Of a stretch of DNA of 64,000 nt, positions 11,071 to 23,097 are shown one piece after another. A program made the translations under genes and the position numbers. Source of the DNA: Lingula anatina (Eukaryota > Brachiopoda > Lingulata > Lingulida > Lingulidae). The stretch is taken from NCBI RefSeq assembly GCF_001039355.2, contig NW_019775683.1:121507-185506 (forward strand), written 5' to 3'. The notes beneath the pieces were generated by a model. It saw only the letters and a program-made list of their open reading frames with translations. It searched no databases and had not been told where the DNA came from. How positions within the stretch are numbered: position 1 is the stretch's first letter; each line of letters begins with the position of its first letter.

Positions 11071-14000
11071 ATGTTGTTTTACATTTTTCCTATTTGCTTT
11101 ATGCAACTCTCGTTTTTTCAGATAAAAAATTTGTTTAGTGAGAATCCTGTCTCGCGTCGAGTGGGTAAAATTCAAGTGTTGTCTGGATGTCATTTTAACT
11201 TTACAAGGCAATTATACGACCAGATGACTTCAATATTAGGATTTGAAACCAACTTGATGGAAGTTGCCCTAAAAACGATGGATCCATGGTGTGTCTTAAA
11301 TTACACCAGCATGTTGGACACGAAGCGAAGGATTGTTGTTTTAACGGGCGTTGAAAGAGAAAATTGCACTCAGCTGACGAACAGTGCAAAAAGAAGCTCT
11401 TTTGATGACTTTAAGAAAACGGTCGACGGCTTGATACAAGATGGCCTGGAGCGCACGTCGCAAATCGTCTACGAAACTGAAAATGCATGGGGAAACCGTA
11501 ACCTTACACAAGGTAGAAACTTTACAGCTAATGCTACTTCAAGCACGCATGTATGTATCAAAGCATCGCCACAAAACCAGAACGTTCATGTTTTTTATGA
11601 TCCCTCTTCATCAGATTTGAAAACTGTTTTGAAAGATAGATATTTCTATTGCTCACCAAGGGTTACAAGCGGACTGATAGACAGTGTTCGTTTCGCAGAC
11701 TCTTGGTTCTCTAACAGCACCTTTGCTCAGTATTGTGGGGTCGTCGAGTTGTCAAAGGACGTTTTTGTGGTCACGGTGCTGTACGGGATGAACAAAGAAG
11801 AGTGCCTGGCCAAAAATACTCAAGAAACCAGTAAGGAGTTGTACCTTTGCCTTCGACAAGACGTATCAGAGCAGTTATGGACAACTAACGAACCTGGTCT
11901 ATCCTGTCCATTTCAACCCAATGTACTTCCCGCGGAAGTTTTGAATAATACGCGGGGATTAGCAAAGCGCGCGTGCGGAATGGACGTGGATGAAATCAAA
12001 CCGCGAATCCTGGAAATGGTGGTAAAAAGTGATCCATTTGAATGTCTCATCTGGTTGTCCGGCGGTTCCTTCCTGAAGATAAAAACATTTTTCGCGGTGT
12101 TAAAAGTATACATATATACTGTGTATATTCTCTGTCCGATGTCTTTTTTGTGCAACATTATCCTAGTGGTCGTTATTGTGCGCGGCGAACGGAAACTGAA
12201 AGGAAGATCAGAAACCAAGTCCTTCTTGTCTTGCACCCTTGGAATAGCGCATGTCCTTAGAGCATTGAGTGAATTATTGGTAGGGATAGTGACCGATTTT
12301 AATCAGAAAGGACATTTCACTGGGTTCACAAGTGCCCTTTGCAACACATTATCCACTGCAGACATTTTCACCTCAGACTGGGCTGCAGTTCTCATCTTTC
12401 TCATAACACTTGACAGGTTTCTTTTTGTCTGTTTCCCGTTCAAAACCAGTTGCATATGCGCCAGAAAAACTCTCTTCAGATCGGTAAGTGTTTATGACTT
12501 TAAATGTATTGAAGTAAGGAAAAGGACAGTTCTTAACAATTTAGATTATTTTGTTGTTTTGTTTACTTTCAAACGACCGTGCTTAAATTTGAAAACATAT
12601 CAAATAGTAAATGATGTCAGTGCGTTCCATATTTTGAATAGTTGCATAGTTTAGCTTAATCTGTTGCAACAGCATATAGCATCGTTGTCGTTAATAAAAT
12701 AGACATTATAATTAACAGCAAGTATTTAGCGACATTAAAAGTCCTGTTTTGTATTGCAACCAGCTCTGTTGTCATTTTTCGTGATTCTCAACAGATATAA
12801 AAATTAAAATGCAATTTGCAATAAGGTATTTCTGATGAATGTATGGAATTTAAAAAGCGTTAACCTTTACATAGTACATTTAAATTTTCTTTGCAATTTC
12901 CTTTTTAACAAACCCGATAGGGTGGATCATAATATTATTTGCCAAATTGCCAAATTTTAAAAACTATTTGTTTTTCTGATAACTCGCATTGTATACCACA
13001 AGGCACAGGGCGTATACCTTTGTTGCTTTTGGTTTGATTTTTCATTGACCAGAAAAATATCAGGTGACAGTCATTACATATTTTAAAAATTGTTCAACTA
13101 CACAATAACCGCATTGTTAAAAGCTATGTTGGGCGACTCACGTTTTCGGCGCATATTTCCTTATTATATCCTTGTACCCTGTAGAATAGTGAGTCAGGAT
13201 TTTCTTGAGGGCACAGGAAAGAAATAAATGAAAAACTTAATTTTACCGTGAAATGTACGCCACAGAGATGGAAAATCATTTGATTTTGTCTCTTTATTTA
13301 TTTATTTATTTATTTATTCATTTATTAATTTTTTTTTGGGGGGGGGGGGGGGAGAAGTTGGTGATATAGGTACGTGGCCCACCGTGCCCATACACCATCT
13401 GACGTTTACCAGCTACCAAAATCTTATACCACGAACGATTGTTTGAAACTCTCACTTCTTTCATTTTCACAGATGGTTTTTGCCGGGGCAGCAGCATCTG
13501 GAGCCGTGGCCTTTGCAAGCTTACTGTACACTGATGCCCCGTGTGCGGTAGCTGTTGAAGAATACCATGGATGGCAGAGACGCTTAGGAATTGTAGCAGC
13601 AATACGCATCACCGGAAGAGCCCTAATATTACTCGCCATTACCGGGATGAACATCAAGATAATACATTTTATCTGGGCTCAAAGAAAATCCCGAAAAGAA
13701 CTCTCAGCTGGCAGAAGAAATGAGAAAAAGATAAAAGAAATAATTAGCACCGCGTCTCTGTTGGTTTCGTCTATTTGTTTCCTTATTTTGTGTACGGCAT
13801 CTGTTATAAATATGTTTTTTACAGCATATATAGCTGGAGGAGCAATACCTATGTTTTTAGGGTATCTTTTTTATATTGGTAGAAGCGGTGAGTTGTTATA
13901 CCATGCGTTCAACTTATTCATTTTTCTAATCAGTGGTTCGCAATTTAGAGCACAGTTAAAGGAGTTGTTAACTCGAAACACTGTCGGTGCAGGAACTTAG
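11071..14000 (+). CDS. Receptor B: two-exon 7TM receptor with large ectodomain (intact)
   Basis: Spliced CDS: exon 1 11071-12483, intron 12484-13472 (GTAAGT...TTTTCACAG), exon 2 13473-14000, phase 0, 646 aa. Clearly a paralogue of receptor A along its whole length: signal peptide beginning MLFYIFPICF, ectodomain with conserved cysteine spacing and sequons (for example NFT after SGCHF), TM1-TM3 with LDRF at residues 447-450, then TM4-TM7 in exon 2 with YTDAPC in ECL2 and NLFIF at the NPxxY position. Exon 2 is exactly 528 nt, as in A and F. Reading through the donor gives a longer unspliced open frame ending at 12654; that extension is intron, as the paralogue alignment stops at the donor. No disabling change seen, so a functional receptor is likely. 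Ligand unknown. Confidence 0.85.
13338..13352 (+). repeat. Poly-G tract near the 3' end of receptor B intron
   Basis: Fifteen consecutive G follow a (TTTA)n/T run, about 120 bp upstream of the exon 2 acceptor. This is positionally equivalent to the tract in receptor A (35 G) and in C. Confidence 0.9.
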
Positions 14001-14331
14001 GAATGCCAATACGACAACTTATTATTGGTAATGCCCAACCTCGGTTACCACAGTAGGGATAATTCATTTGCTTTATCTTAATGTTAACTGGGAACATGCA
14101 CAATTTAAAAAAATTGGCTATTTTATCCAACGTTTTGAGAGCGAATATTTTACCGAACGGTGTTCTCTTGATGGACCAAAATAATTCACAGATTCACGTA
14201 TATCTTTTAAATAAGGCAAAATTAATAAGTTATGGAATAAGAAAATTTACGCCCATTTACCAAATTAATTTGCAGGGCTAGCGTCTGAAGAGTCGGGTCA
14301 CAAATGATGGCAGGTGCTTGTTTTTTCTTAG

Positions 14332-14600
14332 GGACCATTCCCACATATATTTGGATCGATCTATCTCCCTGGTGAGTCTCACTAAATTGCTGTCAAACTA
14401 ACGGGCTTAATAGTCTAGATGACTGGTGCAAAAANTGTCTGTCACGCCTAGTAAAACTGTTAGGGGGGATTATCTTTACCCCTAGCTGATTCGGTAGGCG
14501 TGACTTTTAAGCCTCTTGAGCTGATAGCAATTTAGCGTGAACCCCCAGGGAGTTAATTAGGTCGATCCAGATGGATCGATCTAAGTATGGGAACCCAGTC
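14332..14600. repeat. Foldback (MITE-like) element downstream of receptor B
   Basis: Left arm 14332-14412 (with TTGGATCGATCTA, CTAAATTGCTGTCAA and GGGCTTAA) pairs with right arm 14508-14600 in inverted orientation. The centre holds a second hairpin, GTCACGCCTA at 14440 with TAGGCGTGAC at 14494, enclosing a TTAGGGG/CCCCTAG stem. A single N sits at 14435 next to the inner hairpin, probably an assembly difficulty at the palindrome. No coding capacity. Confidence 0.75.
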
Positions 14601-14879
14601 TTAATTCCAGTAAAACTACAGTCTTCATTAAATTTGCGTACAGGTGTCATTAAATTGGCGTTGAAACGATGATCATGGGTGTTCCGGTAAAAGAGAAACC
14701 TGAGGAACCGATCTTTCCAATTTTACCCCAAATCGCAATTATGACATCATTGAAATAAGATGACATATGTATAAATGTTAATTAATTTAGTCCCGAACAC
14801 TTAAGATTTATCTATTACCCCAAAGAATGTATGAAAGGCAATAAATAAGGAGTTTTGGTCGAAGGGTGACAACACTCTT

Positions 14880-16408
14880 AGGGGTTTTTCTTTTTATTGC
14901 TTCGTTTATACAAAAAGGAACCCACCTGAGTACACACGCGTTTATCAAAATGTAAATGACAATGATATACCAATTATTCATTGAATAGTTTATGTGAAGG
15001 AATAAACATATTGTTTACAGATAAATCACACTATATGTACTTTTTTATTTTTTTCACCTAATTTTCTATTCAAGTGTATCTCTCTGAGACATTGTTAAGT
15101 AATTACTGTTTTGAATGGTAGTTTCTTCTGCCTAATTATAACTTGGCCATTTCGTACAGAGAAAACGATCTTTTTGCAAGCCCCGTCCACGCACACACAT
15201 AGTATGTATAATCATATTGTCACCCATTTTTTATTTGGTAAGATTTGTTAATTGCAGTAGGTGAGCTTGCACAACAGTCACAATTCATGACTGTGCGTTT
15301 CCTCAGCCTGCAGAAATGTTTTCTTTCGTTTTAACATTGCATGTGTGAGTGCGTGTGAGCAACTGTGACCCATGTCCTGGACAGTTGGAACCTTATTCTC
15401 TCATCTGTTTGTAAAGGCTCAGCTGCTCTACCCTCTCATGTATGTATTATTGAACATATTTTTGTTTATCGTGAAAAAGATACATGTAGGCAAAATGAAG
15501 TCTTCATTGTTATTGCACTTCTACCGCGTTGAGGATTTTTCAATTTGTTCAACAGAAATTTGACTTGATGTAAAAACAAACGGGTCACCTATAAAACCCA
15601 TGTTGGTTTATACAGAAGAAATCGGTCTTAACACGAAAGCCTAACCAAGAAACACGAAGTGCCGAAAAGAGCATCCGTACATGTTTTTAATTGATGAAAT
15701 TGCAAATTCCAAGCTATGGCCTTAATGGAATGGTAATATCTGATCAAATCATACGTTCTATTTCATTCGCACAGGGAGCTTACCGCTTTTTTAATGATGA
15801 TGTTTACTGAGAACGAAAATCCCTAATTGGTACATTTGCTGGCTCTTTAAGCTACGTTAGACGTGTCACGGAAATGATGATTATGTCTCTATTACAGATT
15901 TACTGTAAGAAAATCACAATGGGAATTAAATTAAAATTAAAGTTTACTTATAATTAAGAAATGCATGTGCACAAGACATGTTCTCATTAAGAATGGAGAA
16001 TAATATTTTGTAACACGTTAAGCTCTGCTCGGGTTTAATCTCTTAATTGATTTTCACTTTTTTGGAGTTACTTATGTTATTATGACACGCCATCAAAACT
16101 TTGCTTTGGAAAGCGTACACTGGCAATTGATTGTCTCAGTCGCATTGCCATGATTTGTTTTTAAAAACAACCTGAATTACAATTATTCAATGACTATAGC
16201 AGGATTTAGTAAAGGCAAAGATTAACTTTAACCTGAAAATCATTCCTCATAAAAACTTAAAGTTCGGTAAAATAGTCGAAACCAAACTTATCATTATGTT
16301 GAATGAAATAGATATTATAGCTTTTAAACGTCCCAGCGGGCAAATTATATTGTTTTAACGTTGAAACAACGTTGAACCATAACGTTGATAAGACGTTGGA
16401 TTAACGTT

Positions 16409-16443
<35 letters not shown>

Positions 16444-19060
16444 TCACGGTCGCCTCAACCTATCTATAACAGGTAACCTATAACAAAACAACCCAGCAGG
16501 CATAGTTGCGTTGGATCAACGTTGAAAACAGCTTGATACGTTGAATTGCCGTTGATCTACCTAAATTCAAAGTTAAATCAACGTTGATCCAGCCACGTTG
16601 ACTCAACGTTGTATTTTGGTCAATGTCACAACCTTGCAGTTATGGATTGTAATTAAAAATATTAATTATTGAAAACGTGATACTTTGTTTATCAATACTG
16701 TAACTAAATTTATCAAAATAATAACAAAATGGGTTTAAAGTAAAAGTGACAGTTGTTTTGTGTCTTTAGTTAACTAGTGAATTTTCTTAACTTGTTATTC
16801 AGAAAAACATTCCAATAAACTGAATTGCTTGCAAGGTCAGTTAACACTAGGATGAATAAGATGCTGTAAATGTGATGGAGTTAACAGTTCTTGGTAACCT
16901 GTTATAGATAGACAGGTTGAGGTGACTGAGACCTTGTTATATATATATTAGTCTAAACCTTGGAAATTTTAACTTAAAGGCCATACATTTATACCCTACA
17001 TATATTTAGCCATCAAACATATCCTTTGCTAAACACACCAGGCAAATTGCCCGCTGGGTGGGGTTGATATAACATTGTTTTCTGACGTTGATACAACGTT
17101 GTTATCTAAGGTTGACACAACTTTCAAATCCAACGTTTGTTCAATGTCTTTTCAACGTTATGGTTCAACGTTGTTTCAACGTTAAAACAACATAATTTGC
17201 CCGCTGGGAACTCACTTTTACTTTAAAACACGATTTTTAATATTTTGATAAAGTTAGTTACAGTATTGATAAACAAAGTATCACGTTTTCAATAATTGAT
17301 ATTTTAAATTACAATCTATGTCTTGCATCACGACGACAAAACAGTCAATGTCCAAAATACAACGTTGAGTCAACGTCACATTATGACATTGAATTTAGGT
17401 AGATCAACGGCAATTCAACGCATCAACCTGTTTTCAACGTTGATCCAACGTCACTATGCCTACTGGGGTTTATTTATCGACTTAATTTTTATATAAATAC
17501 CAGATTATTAAACCATGTATCTCCCCACAGATCACTCATTCATTTCAGAAACTTACATTTTAGATTAAGAAATTATATTTTGATTAAGAAAATAAATTTA
17601 AATGACTTCGACATCAAAAGCTACATGTACAATTATATAGTTTCTGAAAATTTTGTTTGATTCCTATAAGATTATTTCTTGATAGGTGGCACCCATTTTG
17701 TATTTGTCAAAAGGTTCAAAAATGATTCCAGGCAGTAAAGGGATTTCCATTTTCACATTTCTAGTGCATAGTTGGGCTGAAATAGTGGTATCAATCAAGA
17801 CCAAGGGTCTTGCATATCCATTGGAACTGGAAGAACGAAGCTAAATTTCGAGAATAAAAAACGTCATAGGAACAAACGTTTCTAGGTTCATATATACAAT
17901 AGGAGCATTGAAGTTACTACTCGCCTATTACCGTTGAGTTAAAATATTCTGATGAAGCCACATTTTTTCATGTAACTCGAAAGCCTTCTATACCTACAGG
18001 TATGATAGCTCTCGTCCAACAGCTTTTCAAAAATCTAATTTAAATGGGGACTAACACAAACACAGGGCAAGTTGATCGTGATCAAAATTAATGTATGATT
18101 AGGGAATGTGACAGATTGTTTTAAGTTTTTTTTCGCCCGATTCCAGCATTAATCACTTAATGTTCTGAACATAACAGCCACGTTAGGTGGGGGCAAGATT
18201 GCACCAAAAGTACGCTCATTTTGACTTATAAGAATTCACCGCAAAAATGTCCAAAAGGAAACGAATATAGCAGAATATACTGAGTCCATAGCTAAAGCCT
18301 CACGTGGTTAAAATGACTAAGATTATGAGACAGACCCTAGCTGCATAGATCGCGGGAATCTTTAATCTATTTAAGGGGAACACAGTATTTGCTGTAAGTG
18401 CCTTGATAAGCCTTTGATTGCATTCAGGATTCTAGGCTGCTGGGAGGGGGGGGGGGGTAAGGGGTTTCCCCCGTAGAGATTTTTGAAAAATAGTTTTTGG
18501 AGTATTTTGAAACCTTTTCCCAATTCCTCAATCCCAGTCCATCACAAGTCTCTTACTTTTCTTTTAGTCAGCGAGAAGATTAGTATCTTTTTTTCCATGT
18601 ACATGTATTGGAGTCCTCCAATAGCCCCCTTCATCAAAGACCATTGCCTGGTGTTGATCTGAGTTTTCAGAATAAGAAATGCGGTTTGTTCGGGTGGGCA
18701 GAGTCGCAGCTTCACTATGCCCAAAAAGCAAGAACATATAAGTTACCATGTTTTACAAATACCTTATTTAAGATTAAGCCAGTACTTATCTCAAAGTATT
18801 GCCAAATAGCACAGAGATAGCACAGAATTTCAATACATTATTTCCCGCATACTTTTTGTTCTTTATGGAATGGCTGGATAATAAAAGAGAAAATTTACGA
18901 TCAGAAATTACAATCAGAAAATGCGTTTTTAAGAGTGTATTATCAGCATGCCACCTTGGATATAATATTTATGTCCATTTTAACTGACTTTGCATAACAA
19001 TTACAGCTGACATAAAATAATGCCTGAAGAAGAAAGAAAAATTGATAATTGTTGTGCGTG
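14880..19060. repeat. Duplicated intergenic block, unit 2
   Basis: No gene recognised. Aligns with unit 1: GCACAACAGTCACAATTCATG near 15270, GGCAATTGATTGTCTCAGTCGC near 16122, GTTGATCGTGATCAAAATTA near 18070. Relative to unit 1 it has lost the 7110-7550 segment (junction near 15680) and gained the composite foldback at 16331-17468. A poly-G run at 18446-18457 matches the one near 9263. Confidence 0.75.
16331..17468. repeat. Composite of two interleaved AACGTTG foldback elements
   Basis: Element 1 begins CCCAGCGGGCAAATTA (16331) and ends with the inverse, TAATTTGCCCGCTGGGA (17196-17212). Element 2 begins CCCAGCAGGCATAG (16491) and ends with the inverse, ending GCCTACTGGG (17468). Arm order is L1, L2, R1, R2, so the hairpins overlap rather than nest. 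The arms are rich in AACGTTG spaced about 11-13 bp. An (AT)n run occupies 16411-16442. The empty site is visible in paralogous spacers (CAAACGTGTATTTATC near 27514 and 31064). No coding capacity. Confidence 0.75.
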
Positions 19061-19222
19061 CTAGCTCTGTCAAGACATTGTTTTTCTTCCTACATTAATG
19101 TATTCGTGTGGAACTGTCGAGACATCCTGTTATTTCACAGTTATGCACGGAACATTTAAACATGAAATCGAAAACAGATTACATCATTTGTCATTATTGT
19201 CTATCACGAAATTAATGCTACC

Positions 19223-19233
19223 ACATATAAAAG
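19223..19233 (+). promoter_or_regulatory. TATA-like box of pseudogene C
   Basis: CATATAAAAGC about 55-65 bp upstream of the C start codon, aligned with the TATA-like box of receptor B and the following GCAAAGTTGGT. The role is inferred from position and conservation. Confidence 0.45.
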
Positions 19234-19287
19234 CAAAGTTGGTAAAGTTTATCCATTTGCCATCGTTTTGTCAGTACATTGGTAACT

Positions 19288-21867
19288 ATGCTGTTTTACA
19301 TTTTTCCTATTTGCATTTTGCAACTCTCAGTTTTTCAGATAAAAAATTTGTTTAGTGAGAATCCTGTCTCCCGCCGAGTGGGAAATATTCAAGTGTTGTC
19401 TGGATGTCATTTTAACTTTACAAGGCAATTATACGACCAGATGACTGCAACATTAGGATTTCCGACCAGCTTGATGGAAGTAGCCCTGAAAACGATGGAC
19501 TCATCGTGTGCCTTTAATTACACCACTATGTTGGACACGAAACGAAGAGTTGTTGTTTTAATGGGCGTTAAACGCGAAAATTGCAGTAAGCTTACGAACA
19601 GCGCAAAAAGAATTACATTTGTTGACTTTAGGAAAATGGTCGACGGCTTGATACAAGATGGCCTGGAGCACATGTCTCAAATCGTCTACGAAACTGATAA
19701 TGCATGGGGAAACCGTAACTTTACACAAGGTAAAAACTTTACAGCAAACGCTACTTCAAGCACGCATATATGTATCAAAGCATCGCCACAAAACCAGGAC
19801 ATTCATGTTAATCATGATCCTTCGTCATCAGATTTGAAAACTGTTTTCAAAGATAGATATTTCTATTGCTTACCGAGGATTGCAAGCGGACTGACAAACA
19901 GTTTTCGAATGGCTGACTCTTGGTTCTCTAACAGCACATATGCTAAGTATTGTGGGATCGTCGAGTTGTCAGAGGAGGTTTTCACAGCCACGGTGCTGTA
20001 CGAGATGAACAAAGAAGAGTGCCTGGCCGAAAATACACTGAGAAATAAAGAAATCAATGAGAATTTGTACCTTTGCCTCCGACAAGACGTATCAGAGCAA
20101 CTTAGTAAAAAAATTGAAATTGGTCAAAGCTGTCCATTTCGACCCAGTGTACTTCCGGCGGAAGTTTTAAATAACACGCGGGAATTAGCAAAGCGCGCGT
20201 GCGGAATGGACGTTGATGAAATCAAGTCGCGTGTCCTGGAAATGGTGATAAAAATTGATCCATTTGAATGTCTCATCTGGTTGTCCGGCTTTTCCACTCT
20301 GATGATAAAAAAAATTTTCGCAGTGTTAAAAGTATACATATATATTGTGTATATTCTCTGCCCGTTGTCTTTTTTGTGCAACATTATCCTCGTCGTACAA
20401 TGTAGTTGTTGTGCGCGGTGAAAGAAGACTGAGAAGAAGATCAGAAACAAAGTCCTTCTTGACTTGCACCCTTGGAATAGCGCACTTCCTTAGAGCAGTG
20501 AGTGAATTGTTGGTTGGGATAGTGACCGATTTAAATCAGCAAGGACATTTCACTGGGTTCACAAGTGCCCTTTGCAACACGTTATCTACTGCAGACATTT
20601 TCACCTCAGATTGGGCTGCAGTTCTCATCTTCATCATAACACTTGACAGATTTCTTTTTGTCTATTTCCCGTTCAAAACCAGTTTCATATGCGCCAGAAA
20701 AACTCTATTCAGATCGGTAAGTGTTTTGAAGTAAAGAAAAGGACAGTTCTTAACAATTTAGATGCTTTTTGTTGTTTTTATTTTCTTTCAAAATCTTCAG
20801 ATCGGTAAGTATTTACGAGATCAAGTTTTTATATAGTAAAGAAAAGGACAGTTTTGAATGATTTAGTTGTATACCACGAGGCACAGGACGTGTACTTTTG
20901 ACGCTTTTGCTTTTGATTTGATCTTTTATTAACCAGAAAAATCTCACGTTCCAGTCATAAAATATTTTTGAAAAAAAAGCACTGTTCAACTACAAAATAG
21001 CCTAACTGTTAAAAGCTGCTTCAACTTTTCTTCCCATTCTCCCTTATTGTGTCCCTGTGGTACATACTGTACAGCAGTGGATCAGGATTTTCTTGGGGTC
21101 ACAGGAAGAAAAAAATTACCTTTATATGAACGCCACATGGATGGCGTTTCATATGGTTTTATCTCGTTTGTCATACTATTTTTGGGGGGGAGGGGGAGTG
21201 GGGGGATGACCAAAATTAGTGTAGGACGTGACCCACCATGCACATAGACCCACCAATACCGGTAATATGCAGTAACTTTCACAATCTGACGTTTATCAGC
21301 TACCATAATCATATACCACAAACCAGTCTCTGAAACTATCGCTTTTTGCAGATGGTTTTTGCCGGGGCAGCAGCATCTGGAGCCTTGGCCTTCGCAAGCT
21401 TAATGTACACTGACGCCCCATGTGCGTTAGCTGTTGAGGAATACCATGTATGGCAGAGACGCTTAGGAATTGTAGCAGCAATACGCATCACCGGAAGAGG
21501 CATGATGTTACTCGCCATTACCGGGATGAACATCAAGATAATACATTTTATCTGGGCTCAAAGAAAATCCCGAAAAGAACTCACATCTGGCAGGAGATAT
21601 AAGAAAAAGAATAAGGAAATAATAAGTACTGTGTCTCTGTTGTTTTCGTCTCTTTTTTTCCTTATTCTGTGTACGACATCTGTTATAAGTATGGTTTTCA
21701 TAACATATGTGCCTGTTGAAGGAATACCTTTGTTTTTTATATTGGTAGAGTTGGCGAGTTGTTATACCATGCGTTCAATTTACTGGTTTTTCTAATCAGT
21801 GGTTCGCAATTTAGAACACAGTTAAAGGGAGTTATTTACAAGAAACACAGTCATTGCACGAACTTAG
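19288..21867 (+). pseudogene. Receptor C: frameshifted two-exon 7TM receptor pseudogene
   Basis: Exon 1 19288-20716, exon 2 21352-21867, GT-AG boundaries preserved. The start is the ATG at 19288, matching the MLFYIF paralogue N-terminus; a TTG nine bases upstream is in frame but not used in paralogues. The ectodomain is open and closest to receptor A. At the end of TM1 (about 20395-20404) there is a net +7 nt relative to B, so the frame stops at 20421; TM2-TM3 continue in another frame to the donor. In exon 2 about 13 nt are missing near 21733 at the start of TM7, giving a premature stop at 21795, and an extra G occurs near 21828. A second donor-like copy (CTTCAGATCGGTAAGT) follows at 20795. 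A truncated ectodomain/TM1 product is conceivable, but a working 7TM protein is not. Confidence 0.85.
21184..21205 (+). repeat. G-rich tract near the 3' end of C intron
   Basis: G7-A-G5-AGT-G6 pattern about 146 bp upstream of the exon 2 acceptor, positionally equivalent to the tracts in A and B. Confidence 0.85.
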
Positions 21868-23083
21868 GGCATTTTATCTTGTAATGCCCAGCCACGGTTG
21901 GCAGTCTGATCACAGTGTAGGATTATTTATTTGCTTGAACATGATATTAAGTGGGAACATGTACTATTCAAATAAAACTTAACTAAGACCTACCTCACGC
22001 TCTCTGCCCGAACATTTCCTTGTCTTGTTTTAGGGTATCTCGGGTGCTTTCTATGAGGAGATTAAATCACCATTGAGCGTAATCATGAACATTATCTCGG
22101 ATCACGTTATTTTCTTTGCACATCTATTTAATTTCATATGAAATATGCACTATATACTTTATCATAATATAAATTGTTGTAATTTGCATATTTTTATACT
22201 ACGGGAACTTCTCTATTCACCATAGGAGGTTGTCTTTCATATAGACTGTAGATATGGTATTTCTTATTGAAATATTATTATAAATACAGTATAAATGTGT
22301 GTACATGTAGATTGTGGTCACATTTAACGTATGATCACAGTTTGTAAGGTTCTAAACTTTTCGGGGCAGATAAGAGTTTGCTATGTTTTATAATTATTAA
22401 AATAACAGTTTTCAGTAGTGTACTGAGGATGCCACTGTTGATACCATAGATCACTTGATGTTTCGGACCTGATAGCTGCATGTTGAGGCGGGAGGGGGGG
22501 GGGGGAATGCACCTAAAGATCGCTCAAGAGGAAACGAAAATAGTAGAATATACTAAGTTCATAGCTGAAGCGTCAGGTAAAAATGAGTAAGATTAACGGA
22601 AAGTTTAAAAATTCTCTTCTTTCTGCTTCTTTCAGGTGGGGCAGTCATGATCGTAGGCTGCCCGGGTGGAAGTGGGGGTTGGGGTGGAGAAAGAATAAGA
22701 AGTATTCCATGAAATTTCAGTTAAATAGAAAATCCAGAGGAAATCACTTTAATCAATATTGTTCTGCAAATAAACATTGTTTTTATTGTTATAAAACTTT
22801 ACTTCATTGATTTAACTCTGTTTTATCCTTAAGCTATGTTAAATTAGACTTAAATTTGGCTTAAACATTGAAAGCATTTTAAAGCTTTAGATTGTTTTCT
22901 TTTTATTGCTTCATTGATGTAGAACGGAACCCACGTGACTGCACACGCGTTTATCTAAATGTAAATGTCTATATTATACCACGTATTCATTGTATAATTT
23001 GTGTGAGGAATAAATATATTGTTTACAGTTGAATCGCATTATTTGCTTCTTTGGTAAATCCCACCTGATTTTCTGTTCAAGTC
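21868..23083. repeat. 3' flank of C and duplicated spacer, no gene
   Basis: Aligns with the flank of E' at 43455-43970 (CCCTACCTCACGCTCTCTG start, HindII-free AT-rich body) and with unit 1 around 5640-5800 and 5800-6180. A candidate AATAAA lies at 21971, about 105 bp after the C stop. A poly-G run is at 22493-22504. The open frame at 22583-22810 has no recognisable domain. Confidence 0.6.
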
Positions 23084-23097
23084 TATCTCTCTGAGGC
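23084..23097. repeat. Left target-site duplication of LINE
   Basis: TATCTCTCTGAGGC, repeated exactly at 25405-25418 on the other side of the LINE. The uninterrupted site is seen at 15079 (TATCTCTCTGAGAC) in the paralogous spacer. Confidence 0.85.

Noticed and set aside
11071-12654. Receptor B as a single-exon 527-residue protein
   Set aside because: Family similarity ends exactly at the GTAAGT donor and TM4-TM7 follow in exon 2; the extra codons are intron.
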